NCBI GenBank assembly: GCA_002371785.1
Contig: DFGU01000032.1
Location: forward strand, 1 to 20,443
DNA length: 20,443 bases
Direction of reading: 5' to 3'
Source of the DNA: Bacteroidales bacterium UBA3742
GTDB lineage: Bacteria; Bacteroidota; Bacteroidia; Bacteroidales; Paludibacteraceae
The position numbers and the translations under genes were made by a program. This document shows positions 1-7,000 of this stretch, one piece after another (within the stretch, counting starts at the first letter, position 1; every line of letters begins with the position of its first letter). Below the pieces are notes generated by a model. It was not told the DNA's origin, searched no databases, and worked only from the letters and a program-made list of their open reading frames with translations.

Positions 1-3
1 ATT

Positions 4-927
4 TCAGACTTTAAATTGTATTGCATGATGGATACAGGTGACGCGGCAGGGGGCGGTGAAATGGCGGAGGATGCCGTCGGCCTCGATCATGAGGTGTTTA
101 CGGTAGCCTATTTCGACCTCACGGCCCACGATAGGATAGATAAACGGCAGTTCGGTGAGTCGTCCATCGAAGAGACGGGGCAGGGCCTGGAGGACCTGAC
201 GGAAGGTAGGCCGCTTGATGAACATACCATGGAAGATGCCGTCTTGGGGATCGGCCTGCGGGTTCTGCTTAATACCACCACCGGAGTAAGGGCCGTTGGC
301 GATATTCATGGTGAAGAGCAGGTCGTTGACCACTTCCCGGCCATCTACGCGCAGGATGATATGTTTGGACTTATGGCGAAGGATGGCAGCTATGAGGCCG
401 AAGAGGTAGTTGACGTGGTGGGAGCCGATATAGTATTTGAGACGCTCAGCATACTGGCAGCAGAGGGGATCTACGCCAAAGCCGATGGAGTTGATGAAGT
501 AGCGGTGCTGCTCTTCGCCGTTGCGCATGTAGGTGAGGCAGCCGATGTCGATGGGATGCGGCTCGCCTTCGAAGAAGCGGCGGAGCGCCTCCTTGAACTG
601 GCGGGTGAGGCCCCAATAGCGTCCAAAGTCGTTGCCCGTGCCACGCGGCATGAGTCCGAGTTGTATCTTGGCGCGCTGCTCGGGCGTGATATTGGCCTTC
701 ATGATGCCATTGACTACCTCGGAGAGCGTACCGTCGCCGCCGAGGACGAGCAGTTCGTCGTAGCCGCGTTCGCACAACTCGCGTGCCAGTTCGGTAGCAT
801 GACCGGCGTACTGGGTGACGCGGTAGGCGAAGGGCAGGTGGCGCCTGCGGAGCAGGTGCCAGAGGTAGATACGTTGTGCACGAAAGGCGCGTTTTCCGGA
901 TTTGGGATTGATGATGATGCCGAGCAT
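4..927 (-). CDS. YegS/DAGK-type lipid (diacylglycerol) kinase
   Basis: A 307-residue protein of the diacylglycerol kinase catalytic family (YegS/BmrU type). These cytosolic or membrane-associated enzymes transfer phosphate from ATP to a lipid hydroxyl such as diacylglycerol. Visible motifs are the N-terminal strand with NPKSGK (residues 7-12), the nucleotide-binding GGDGT (63-67), PRGTGNDF (94-101), the mid-protein GFGVDP, and the C-terminal beta domain ending in a typical EADG turn. The length is normal for the family and there is no signal peptide. The ATG at 925-927 is directly preceded by a 7-bp repeat array, so its promoter is not evident. The array and the terminator at 989-1027 separate it from the ribosomal cluster. 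The exact lipid substrate cannot be read from sequence. Confidence 0.93.
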   Translation of the reverse strand: MLGIIINPKSGKRAFRAQRIYLWHLLRRRHLPFAYRVTQYAGHATELARELCERGYDELLVLGGDGTLSEVVNGIMKANITPEQRAKIQLGLMPRGTGNDFGRYWGLTRQFKEALRRFFEGEPHPIDIGCLTYMRNGEEQHRYFINSIGFGVDPLCCQYAERLKYYIGSHHVNYLFGLIAAILRHKSKHIILRVDGREVVNDLLFTMNIANGPYSGGGIKQNPQADPQDGIFHGMFIKRPTFRQVLQALPRLFDGRLTELPFIYPIVGREVEIGYRKHLMIEADGILRHFTAPCRVTCIHHAIQFKV

Positions 928-930
928 GGT

Positions 931-980
931 ATTGGTCGTTGGTCGTTGGTCGTTAGTCGTTAGTCGTTGGTAGTTGGTAG
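931..980. repeat. 7-bp tandem repeat array, GTCGTTR type
   Basis: About seven units of GTCGTTG/GTCGTTA with decay at the right end (TAGTTGG). It begins three bases upstream of the lipid kinase start codon and fills the space to the terminator. The same family recurs at 11666-11740 and 19432-19463. Confidence 0.9.
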
Positions 981-988
981 AAAGCTAT

Positions 989-1027
989 AAAAAAGAGCGC
1001 ACTAAATCTTCATAGTGCGCTCTTTTT
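989..1027 (-). terminator. Rho-independent terminator after the DUF4295 gene
   Basis: A perfect inverted repeat: left arm 989-1004 (six A then GAGCGCACTA), loop 1005-1012, right arm 1013-1027 ending in five T. On the minus strand it is a GC-rich stem followed by a U-run, starting eight bases past the DUF4295 stop. The A-run on the other side would let it work on the plus strand too, although no plus-strand gene ends there. Confidence 0.9.
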
Positions 1028-1034
1028 AGTTGGA

Positions 1035-1187
1035 TTAGTTAAAATACTCTTTCACTTTCTCATTCGGAACGATTTCCTCTTGGAAGATGTAAGCTCCCGT
1101 CTTAGGAGACTTTACCATCTTGATACACTTCGTATGGTTACGACCGGCATTACCGGTTTGGAGTGTAGCGACCGCTTTCTTTGCCAT
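1035..1187 (-). CDS. DUF4295 family small protein of the L28-L33 cluster
   Basis: A 50-residue basic protein, starting MAKKAVATLQTGNAGRNHTK and ending VPNEKVKEYFN. I recognise it as the DUF4295 family, a short Bacteroidota protein usually encoded directly after rpmB and rpmG, as here. Conserved features include the KMVKSPKTGAY core and the C-terminal FQEEIVPNE. It is probably ribosome-associated by context, but its biochemical role is unknown. It lies 30 bases after rpmG and is followed immediately by the terminator, so it is the last gene of the operon. Confidence 0.93.
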   Translation of the reverse strand: MAKKAVATLQTGNAGRNHTKCIKMVKSPKTGAYIFQEEIVPNEKVKEYFN

Positions 1188-1217
1188 AGTTCTAAGCCTT
1201 TCTTGTTACGGGGTTAA

Positions 1218-1406
1218 TTACTTGATCTCTTTGTGTACGGTGTACTTTTTGAGATACGGATTGTACTTTTTCAACTCCAGACGGTCGGGAGTGTTCTTGC
1301 GGTTTTTGGTGGTAATGTAGCGAGACATTCCGGGTACGCCGCTGGCCTTTTGCTCGGTGCACTCAAGGATTACTTGAACGCGTGCTTCTTTTGATTTCTT
1401 TGCCAT
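1218..1406 (-). CDS. rpmG: 50S ribosomal protein L33
   Basis: A 62-residue basic protein of the L33 family of the large ribosomal subunit. It shows the family signature SRYITTKNRKNTPDRLELKKYNP followed by the C-terminal KYTVHKEIK (residues listed here span the conserved core). Only one cysteine (Cys16) is present, so the two CxxC zinc-ribbon pairs are missing. It is therefore the zinc-independent (C-minus) form. The start at 1404-1406 is supported by a GGGAGG Shine-Dalgarno seven bases upstream on the minus strand, notable because many Bacteroidota genes lack one. It sits 18 bases downstream of rpmB in the same operon. Confidence 0.95.
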   Translation of the reverse strand: MAKKSKEARVQVILECTEQKASGVPGMSRYITTKNRKNTPDRLELKKYNPYLKKYTVHKEIK

Positions 1407-1424
1407 TGTTGTTCCTCCCTTGTT

Positions 1425-1664
1425 TTAGTTGTAAAGATACCCTTTTTCGGCAGCCTGCTTCAGCGCAGCGTCTAATCCGATTTTGTTAATTGTACGCAGA
1501 CCCGCTGCACTCACGTTCAGCTGGATCCAGCAGTCCTGTTCTACCCAGTAGAACTTGCGGTGGAAGAGGTTCACATCGAAGGTACGCTTTGTGTGGCGCT
1601 TCGAGTGCGATACATTGCAACCGCCCATGGCTTTCTTGCCGGTGATTTGACAAATTTTTGACAT
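1425..1664 (-). CDS. rpmB: 50S ribosomal protein L28
   Basis: A 79-residue large-subunit protein. The N-terminus has CQITGKKAMGGCNVSHSKRH, close to the canonical L28 start (CQxTGKxP..GNNxSH), and the middle has the HRKFYWVEQD and LNVSAAGLRTINK blocks typical of bacterial L28. Length matches the family. It is the first gene of an operon with rpmG and the DUF4295 gene, driven by the promoter at 1741-1772 with a 5' leader of about 70 bases. No Shine-Dalgarno is visible; the upstream region is A/T-rich. Confidence 0.95.
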   Translation of the reverse strand: MSKICQITGKKAMGGCNVSHSKRHTKRTFDVNLFHRKFYWVEQDCWIQLNVSAAGLRTINKIGLDAALKQAAEKGYLYN

Positions 1665-1740
1665 TGTAGTATATATTTTATTATTATCTTCTAAACATAG
1701 TTTTCAGCGCGGGGCAGTACACTCTACGCGAAAATTCGTG

Positions 1741-1772
1741 CAAAATTACTACAAATTTTTCACATACGCAAA
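1741..1772 (-). promoter_or_regulatory. Bacteroidota promoter for rpmB-rpmG-DUF4295
   Basis: On the minus strand a -33 TTTG (1769-1772) and a -7 TAATTTTG (1741-1748) are separated by exactly 20 bases. The -33 box is extended to TTTGCGTATGTGAA, a form shared by four other promoters in this window. Confidence 0.85.
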
Positions 1773-1857
1773 TAATTTTGCACTTTTTTTGCAAATTTTT
1801 AAGAAATTGGGGTATTTTGTATCAAAAATTTGTCGGAGGGGAGGCGAAATTCTCTAC

Positions 1858-2011
1858 CCGACATAATGTGGACATAATGGGGACTTAATCCGGACTCAAT
1901 CCGGACTAAGGTCTGAGGTGCAGCTGGGGTACAGCTGAGCTAAAGTTGAGTTACTACCGCGACCATCTCGCGACCATCCTGAGACCTGACTGGTGGGTGG
2001 GAGGTTGGTAT
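1858..2011. repeat. Degenerate 11-bp tandem repeat array
   Basis: Successive 11-base units align without gaps for about 14 copies. Examples are TGGACATAATG, GGGACTTAATC, CGGACTCAATC, CGGACTAAGGT, CTGAGGTGCAG, CTGGGGTACAG, CTGAGCTAAAG, CCGCGACCATC and TCGCGACCATC. Adjacent units are most alike, and the consensus drifts along the array, with the right-most units weakest. It fills the space between the hicB stop codon and the rpmB promoter region. No gene is seen in 1665-2016 apart from this array and the promoter. Confidence 0.75.
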
Positions 2012-2016
2012 ATTGG

Positions 2017-2355
2017 TTACAGCATTGCGGCGACGCGAAGATCTAATGCATGGCTAATAAATGCATTGATAGACTCTCCCGATTGTTTGGACAAAGCAGC
2101 AATGCGGCTATGCGTCTCGGGCTTGATACGGATATTGAGTTGTCCGGAATAACTCTTGTGCGGCTCTATACCCTCAGCCTCGCAATAAGCCACGTAGTCA
2201 TCCACAGCTTCGTGGAAGGCTTCTGTCAGTTCGTGCACACTCTCGCCTTCGAAATTAACCAATCCGTCAATGCCTTCTATCTTTCCGTAGAAGCATTCAT
2301 CTTTCTCGGAGAAATTCACCGTTCCGAGATAGCCTTTATAACTAATCGTATTCAT
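2017..2355 (-). CDS. HicB family antitoxin-like protein (no HicA beside it)
   Basis: A 112-residue HicB-type protein. Residues about 1-60 form the partly degraded RNase H-like fold: KGYLGTVNFSEKDECFYGKI, then GLVNFEGESVHELTEAFHEA. Residues about 70-112 look like a ribbon-helix-helix DNA-binding segment (LNIRIKPETHSRIAALSKQ, then ESINAFISHAL). HicB antitoxins neutralise the HicA mRNA interferase and repress their own promoter. No HicA-like ORF (about 60-80 residues with a catalytic His) is found on either side, so it is solitary. The promoter at 2375-2406 contains a perfect inverted repeat that fits an autoregulatory operator. Confidence 0.85.
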   Translation of the reverse strand: MNTISYKGYLGTVNFSEKDECFYGKIEGIDGLVNFEGESVHELTEAFHEAVDDYVAYCEAEGIEPHKSYSGQLNIRIKPETHSRIAALSKQSGESINAFISHALDLRVAAML

Positions 2356-2374
2356 AGTGCACCATAATGTTGTG

Positions 2375-2406
2375 CAAAAGTAACTATTTTTTAGTTACAA
2401 TCCAAA
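2375..2406 (-). promoter_or_regulatory. Promoter of hicB-like gene with inverted repeat in the spacer
   Basis: On the minus strand, TTTG (2403-2406) and TACTTTTG (2375-2382) are 20 bases apart. Between them lies a perfect inverted repeat, GTAACTA (2380-2386), a five-T loop, and TAGTTAC (2392-2398). It overlaps the last bases of the -7 box, well placed for repression by HicB. Confidence 0.8.
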
Positions 2407-2529
2407 TATTTTTGCAAAAAAATGCAAAAAATCTTTCATTTTTCACATTTTCGGGCGAAAAACCTGGGATTTTTGAAAGTGTTCTCAAAGTAAGGTTCTC
2501 GGGAGATGGTCCCGTGATGGTCATGTTCC

Positions 2530-2608
2530 AAAGTTCACTTTTTGTGAAGAAACACTGCAGCCCTGCCTGAGGTAGGCAGGGCTGCATGGTTAGGGTCTCA
2601 TACGCACG
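2530..2608. repeat. Hairpin element copy 1
   Basis: A perfect 12-bp stem, GCAGCCCTGCCT / AGGCAGGGCTGC, with a five-base loop at about 2557-2585, followed by GTTAGGGTCTCATACGC. A second copy with the same tail lies at 3113-3163. Just left of it is a smaller stem (TTCAC-T5-GTGAA, near 2534). It lies a few bases past the stop of the possible truncated HEPN ORF on the minus strand. There is no clear U-run, so it is not a standard terminator. Confidence 0.7.
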
Positions 2609-2614
2609 AGAATA

Positions 2615-2707
2615 TTATTTAAACTCCTTGTAGAATTTCTCAATATGCACTTTAAAATGCGGTATATCTTGTGTGATAGTTGCCCTGTCTCTATTATGTT
2701 CTCTCAT
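2615..2707 (-). pseudogene. Possible truncated HEPN partner of the MNT gene (30 residues)
   Basis: An ORF of 30 residues starts at an ATG inside the end of the nucleotidyltransferase gene, overlapping it by 14 bases, the arrangement usual for MNT-HEPN pairs. Its start, MREHNRD, resembles the MRExxRD start of DUF86-type HEPN proteins, but it stops after IEKFYKEFK. A full HEPN toxin has about 110 residues and an RX4-6HXY ribonuclease motif, which is absent. The hairpin element follows directly. This could be a decayed toxin gene. It may also be a chance ORF, since the similarity rests mainly on the first seven residues. Confidence 0.4.
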
Positions 2708-2999
2708 AGATTAAGAATTTATCATGGTTTGCAGATTCCTGCGCAAATGGCAACAACTCACCATTCTCAACCAGATCAACCTCACGATGAAGTAGTTCCT
2801 GCAGATCCAGTTTCATGGTCACATACTGGAACAAGCCCATCGGTCTGGACTTATCCAGATCGACCAAGATATCCACATCGCTATCCTTTGTTTCCTCTCC
2901 ACGTGAACAAGAGCCAAATAAATAGGCTCTATTCACCGGTCTTGACGCAAAGAAATGCTGCATCATCGGGATCATATTTGCTACTTCTGCACTTGGCAT
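2694..2999 (-). CDS. Minimal nucleotidyltransferase, MntA-type antitoxin
   Basis: A 101-residue protein of the MNT (nucleotidyltransferase beta superfamily) class. It shows the diagnostic GSCSRG (29-34) followed by SDVDILVD (40-47), in which Asp41 and Asp43 bind the catalytic metal. The downstream DLxELLHREVDLVENG is also typical of the family. In characterised MNT-HEPN modules the MNT protein attaches AMP to the HEPN ribonuclease and silences it. Here the expected HEPN gene is missing or reduced to a 30-residue ORF. It is transcribed from the promoter at 3025-3056, with a leader of about 20 bases. Confidence 0.88.
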   Translation of the reverse strand: MPSAEVANMIPMMQHFFASRPVNRAYLFGSCSRGEETKDSDVDILVDLDKSRPMGLFQYVTMKLDLQELLHREVDLVENGELLPFAQESANHDKFLIYERT

Positions 3000-3024
3000 C
3001 TCGTTTTTCTTTCAATTTTGCTCG

Positions 3025-3056
3025 CAAAATTACAACAAATATTTGATATACGCAAA
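3025..3056 (-). promoter_or_regulatory. Promoter of the MNT nucleotidyltransferase gene
   Basis: Minus-strand TTTG (3053-3056) and TAATTTTG (3025-3032), 20 bases apart. The -33 box is extended to TTTGCGTATATCAA. Confidence 0.85.
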
Positions 3057-3112
3057 TATTTTTGGATGAATCTTAGTTTTTGGCGAATTTTTGACAGTTT
3101 TTAATATAACAG

Positions 3113-3163
3113 CAACCCCGCCAAGGATGGCAGGGCTGCATGTTTTAGGGTCTCATACGCGCG
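3113..3163. repeat. Hairpin element copy 2
   Basis: GCAACCCCGCC and GGCAGGGCTGC form an imperfect stem around a short loop at about 3113-3139, followed by ATGTTTTAGGGTCTCATACGCGCG. The tail GGGTCTCATACGC is identical to that of copy 1 (2530-2608). Reading the minus strand, each copy stands downstream of a small gene: the glycine-rich ORF here, the truncated HEPN ORF at copy 1. Confidence 0.7.
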
Positions 3164-3191
3164 TATTTATGGAACGCACGTACGCGAAAGA

Positions 3192-3344
3192 TTAGTCGAT
3201 AGGAGTGCCGCGACGCGGAGCGCCGGTAGCACCACCTCCACCACCGCCCGTACCGGGCGTAGGAGACAGCGTAAGGCCGTCCATCAGGTTCTCACCTTTG
3301 AGATCAAGGATCTCTGTGTTAGGTTTGCTATACATTCTTTTCAT
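3192..3344 (-). CDS. Small glycine-rich peptide, unknown function (50 residues)
   Basis: The ORF begins MKRMYSKPNTEILDLKGENL and continues through a Pro/Thr stretch into six consecutive glycines (33-38), then ATGAPRRGTPID. The layout, a KPxTExxxL start, a LMxG segment and a glycine-rich then APRR tail, resembles small Bacteroidales proteins of unknown role that I have seen, but I cannot name a family. The start could be Met1 (3342-3344) or Met4 (3333-3335). It follows the DUF2442 stop by 39 bases with no promoter between, so it is probably the third gene of the DUF4160-DUF2442 operon. No signal peptide is seen. A ribosomally made peptide precursor is a speculative alternative. Confidence 0.65.
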   Translation of the reverse strand: MKRMYSKPNTEILDLKGENLMDGLTLSPTPGTGGGGGGATGAPRRGTPID

Positions 3345-3383
3345 TCGTCTATAATATTCGTAATAAATCTTATTAGGGCAGCA

Positions 3384-3626
3384 TTATGCTACTTTGAGTA
3401 AATCGAGTATCGAATACACGCGCGTCATATGCTCGAACGAGAAATACTGGTCGTCCAAAATCATCCATTCGTTACGATGCTTAACAGACATGTGCTGTAT
3501 ATCAGGAAACATAGATACCGGCACGATTATCTCTCTACCATCGGTTAAAGACACAGCGAACTTTCCTCTATACGAGGCAAAATCCATGCTCTTAATACCT
3601 AATTTCACATTTGGAATCTTGCACAT
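3384..3626 (-). CDS. DUF2442 family protein
   Basis: An 80-residue protein of the DUF2442 family. The signature is LTDGREIIVPVSMFPDI, with the central Asp-Gly-Arg and the I-x-V-P-x-x-x-F-P pattern, and the C-terminal leucine-rich YSILDLLKV. Function is unknown; members often sit next to DUF4160 genes and resemble toxin-antitoxin pairs in size and arrangement. The start is fixed by a strong AGGAGG seven bases upstream on the minus strand. It lies 17 bases after the DUF4160 gene in the same transcript. Confidence 0.85.
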   Translation of the reverse strand: MCKIPNVKLGIKSMDFASYRGKFAVSLTDGREIIVPVSMFPDIQHMSVKHRNEWMILDDQYFSFEHMTRVYSILDLLKVA

Positions 3627-3643
3627 AGTTAATCCTCCTAATT

Positions 3644-3940
3644 TTAGAGTTCGATATTTTTAAGTTCTGTCTTTATTCCTTTAAACGTCAATGTAATTTG
3701 GTCGTTTATCAGTTCCCAGTGTCGCTCGATAGCATCAACAATCAACTTATTGTCTCTTGCGCTCAATTCAGACTCTGCGATTTCCACACACTTTTCGCCA
3801 TTTGATTCGATCCATATTTTCGCGACCGATTTTCGATGACGTCCACCTTTCTTAAACACATGAACGTGTCGCCGATTATCATTTACGTCAATAGGTATGG
3901 CCACTAAAATAAATGTTCGAATAAATGCCAGCTGTCCCAT
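3644..3940 (-). CDS. DUF4160 family protein
   Basis: A 98-residue protein. The N-terminal part has IDVNDNRRHVHVFKKGG, matching the ND-x-x-P-HVHV core of DUF4160, followed by the AKIWIE strand and a C-terminal helix (LIVDAIERHWELINDQI). Biochemical function is not established. With DUF2442 it forms a compact two-gene unit that could be an uncharacterised toxin-antitoxin or accessory module; this rests only on size, order and co-occurrence. It is the first gene after the promoter at 3971-4002, with a short leader of about 25 bases. Confidence 0.82.
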   Translation of the reverse strand: MGQLAFIRTFILVAIPIDVNDNRRHVHVFKKGGRHRKSVAKIWIESNGEKCVEIAESELSARDNKLIVDAIERHWELINDQITLTFKGIKTELKNIEL

Positions 3941-3970
3941 AAAAAACTTACATCATTCCAATTCTCGGTG

Positions 3971-4010
3971 CAAAGGTACGGCAAAATTTTGACATATGCA
4001 AATTTTTGCC
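3971..4010 (-). promoter_or_regulatory. Promoter of DUF4160-DUF2442 with large inverted repeat
   Basis: Minus-strand TTTG (3999-4002) and TACCTTTG (3971-3978), 20 bases apart. An inverted repeat fills the spacer and the -33 box: GGCAAAATTTTG (3980-3991) and CAAATTTTTGCC (3999-4010), matching at 11 of 12 positions around ACATATG. It could be an operator for autoregulation. It is also the only stem-loop near the 3' end of the giant gene (stop at 4032) and might end that transcript. Confidence 0.8.
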
Positions 4011-4031
4011 GTACTTTTTGCCCAAATTACA

Positions 4032-7000
4032 TTATTTTACCAATCTTCCCGTTGCGTCGAACAGTTTCTCACCGCGAAGGATGTACAATTGTCCGTTGAT
4101 CATGAGTTTCTGAGCTTGCTCACCTCCGACGAGGTTCTCAAGACCGGTAGCGGTCTGCGGAGCCGAAGCACCACCGATGAATACACGCTTGCGACCATTG
4201 TTCGGAGTCGAGTTATTATCGAGGTCCGAAACAGCGCTATAAACGATGTAGCAGCGGTTCGGAACTACGGTTAGGCCAATACCTACGAGATCCTCGCAAT
4301 TCCACAGACGGTTGTTAGCGATGTACATGATGTCGGTCTTGTTGGACTCATCAATATCCAGCGTGTAGTTAGCATCACCCAGATATCCGTGCATACCGTT
4401 TTTAACAACAGCCTCATCTGCTGTCACGTTACCGTAGTACAGCGTCAGGAGGTTGGTATGCGACTGGAAGATATACGGCTCACCTGCTACGAGCGAGTCA
4501 ACCTCGTCGAATGCAATCTTGCCATACTCATCCTTACCTGCGATCTGATAGAACGTAGCGCCTACCATACCACCAACAGGAACATTATGATCTACGCAGA
4601 GCGTACCGATGTTACCGATATTCAGCGTTGCTATATCGCGGGTATAGTCCGGATCCTGAGTAGCGTCAACGGTGAAGGTGATCTTCGAAACACGCATAGG
4701 CTTCGAATCGCTCGATACATTGTAGATTCTCACATCACCAGCCAAAACATACACCGTGTACTCTACTTGGCCACCTGTCAAGGTTGCGATTTCCATATCA
4801 CGACCCGCATTCTGTACATTCAGTGTCATGGAGTGACCCTCGTTAGCAGCCGTGATCTTCAGGGTACCGTTTACTGTAGTATGCATATGCAGGCTTGCAC
4901 CTTGATATACTTTCTTATCAGAGCCGTTTCGAATCGCATATGCACCGTTGTTACCCTTGATCTTATCAAAGTTTTCACCAAGCAGATAATTAGCAAGAAT
5001 GAGGCCATTTTCGTTTTCGTTCACAGTAACACCATTACTTGTTATATCCGCTCCGCTTGCATCTTTGGCTACCAGGCTCCAATCCCATGTAGTATTCTCC
5101 GTTACGTCAACGAGCGCATCAACGGCGTGAGCCACATTGAAGTGAACCGTATAGGTCTTGGTTACAGAAAGATCTTCAGAGGTAACAACAACTGTAGAAA
5201 CCGCCTCGTAGTTAACGAACTCAGTAGCTTCATTCTTCACTACATTTGCATATCCGTTCATCGTAGCGGTTGCTGTCAATGTCGGAACAACGGTAGTACC
5301 CATAGCGAGGTTAACGCTATAGTTCTCTACTGCCGGATCAAATGCCGGAGCAAGTGTACCAGCCGAAACGCTCAATGCGCTCAGCGTAGCGTCGTTCATT
5401 ACGCGGTGAGCCAAAGAAGCGTTCTCAGACTTAATCGAATTATCACGATGACTAGCCTTGGTGTTGGTTACGATTACATAATACGTACCCTCATCAGCGG
5501 TCGTCAGGGTTGCGGTCGTTTGACCAACAACTGCTTCATCGTTAGCAGCATTGTACCATTGATAGGTCAACGTACCTTCATCAGATACCTCAGCCTCAAC
5601 CGTTGCAGTCATGTTACCAGCACCAAACGTGAGATCTGTAGCCGGTTGAGTGGTAATCGTCGGAACTTCACACTTAGGATCAACTTCCTTCGAAGTAACA
5701 CGGATTAAGAAGATATTAACCGTATTGTCTGCATGCAGATAATAAGAACCTTCCTCTAACCAATCGGTAGCAAACATTTCCGGATTATAACCGGTAGTTG
5801 CCAAGCTAGCAATAGCGTTCGCGATTTCGCCCTTATCGGTCGAGTTCGTCAACCAAACACGACGCGTTTCGCTGTTGTCATTGCTCATACCGATAACCTC
5901 GATCTTTGCATTGTTGTTAATATCAACATCTATTCTGAAGTGCTTCGTCGTAGAAGAGTTCTTAAGTTGAAGAGCCTTCACATAGTTAACCTCATCATAG
6001 GTACCGCTCTTAGAAGCCTCACCCATCGTATCACCAACCTTAGCCCACGAAATAGCACCACTCGGGCTGGTAGCCATACTGCTCGAGGAAGTAATTCCGT
6101 TAAAGATATAGATACGCTTATCTTCTACTTCATACTTACCTTGTGCGTTCGGAGTAGTTACAGGAGCAAAGCCCTCTGCGCAGTACTCAGCCGGAACAAC
6201 GTGGCTGAACTGACCGCCGCTGATAGCAACCTCAACAGGGTTCGTCGTACCGTTGGTAATCATGATAGCATTACCCTCTGCGGTAACAGTACCACCGCTG
6301 ATCTCAACCGATACAGACTCGTACTTACCGTTAGCAGAGATAGCTGCGTTGCTCAAACCACCTGTACCATCACCCCAAGTACCGGTTGTACCTTGATCCT
6401 TAGAAGTGATTGTACCGCCAGTTACGGTAAGTTCACCGCGGTTCATTGCGATACCACCTGCAGCACCATATACGACACCACCGCTTACGGTTACGGTCGA
6501 TTCTTTAGCAGGATTGTAGATAGCGAAGTCAGCCGTAGAGATCAACTCACCACCGGATACGATGATCGTAGAACCGGTGTTATTACCGTTGTTTGAGATA
6601 GCGTACCAGCCTGCCTTGATCTGACCGCCTTCGATGGTAGCCTTACCGCCGGCACCCAGTACTACTGCGAACTGACCAAGATTAGCAGGATCAGATTCAA
6701 TCACAGCGTAGATGTTACCGGATTGCATCAAGAGTTCACCAGCAACGCGTACCAAACCATAACCGGTAACTGCGCCAGTATATGCCTGCTCGGTATAGAT
6801 CTTACCTTCAGCATTAGCAGAGTTATCTACAAGCGTCAACTTCTTGCCTGCAGGTACAACGATATCGTTATCAATCTGCTCACCAGCCTTGATATTAAAG
6901 CCGTTGAGGTCCAACGTGATATTCTCAGCAATCGTAAGACCTGTAGCCATGAGGTCAACATTGTCGAGCAACTGAACTGTTTCATCTGCGTTTGCAGCAG

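Noticed and set aside
16..963. Long plus-strand ORF (315 codons) opposite the lipid kinase
   Set aside because: It is the antisense shadow of a well-conserved kinase gene, shows no recognisable motif, and its end is translated heptamer repeat.
2356..2529. A HicA toxin gene beside the HicB-like gene
   Set aside because: Neither strand offers an ORF with HicA size and its catalytic His pattern; the available ORFs of about 67 codons are low-complexity and read through the promoter.
4389..5708. Plus-strand ORF of 439 codons opposite the giant gene
   Set aside because: No signal, domain or promoter; the minus-strand frame is continuous for 2005 codons with recognisable domains.
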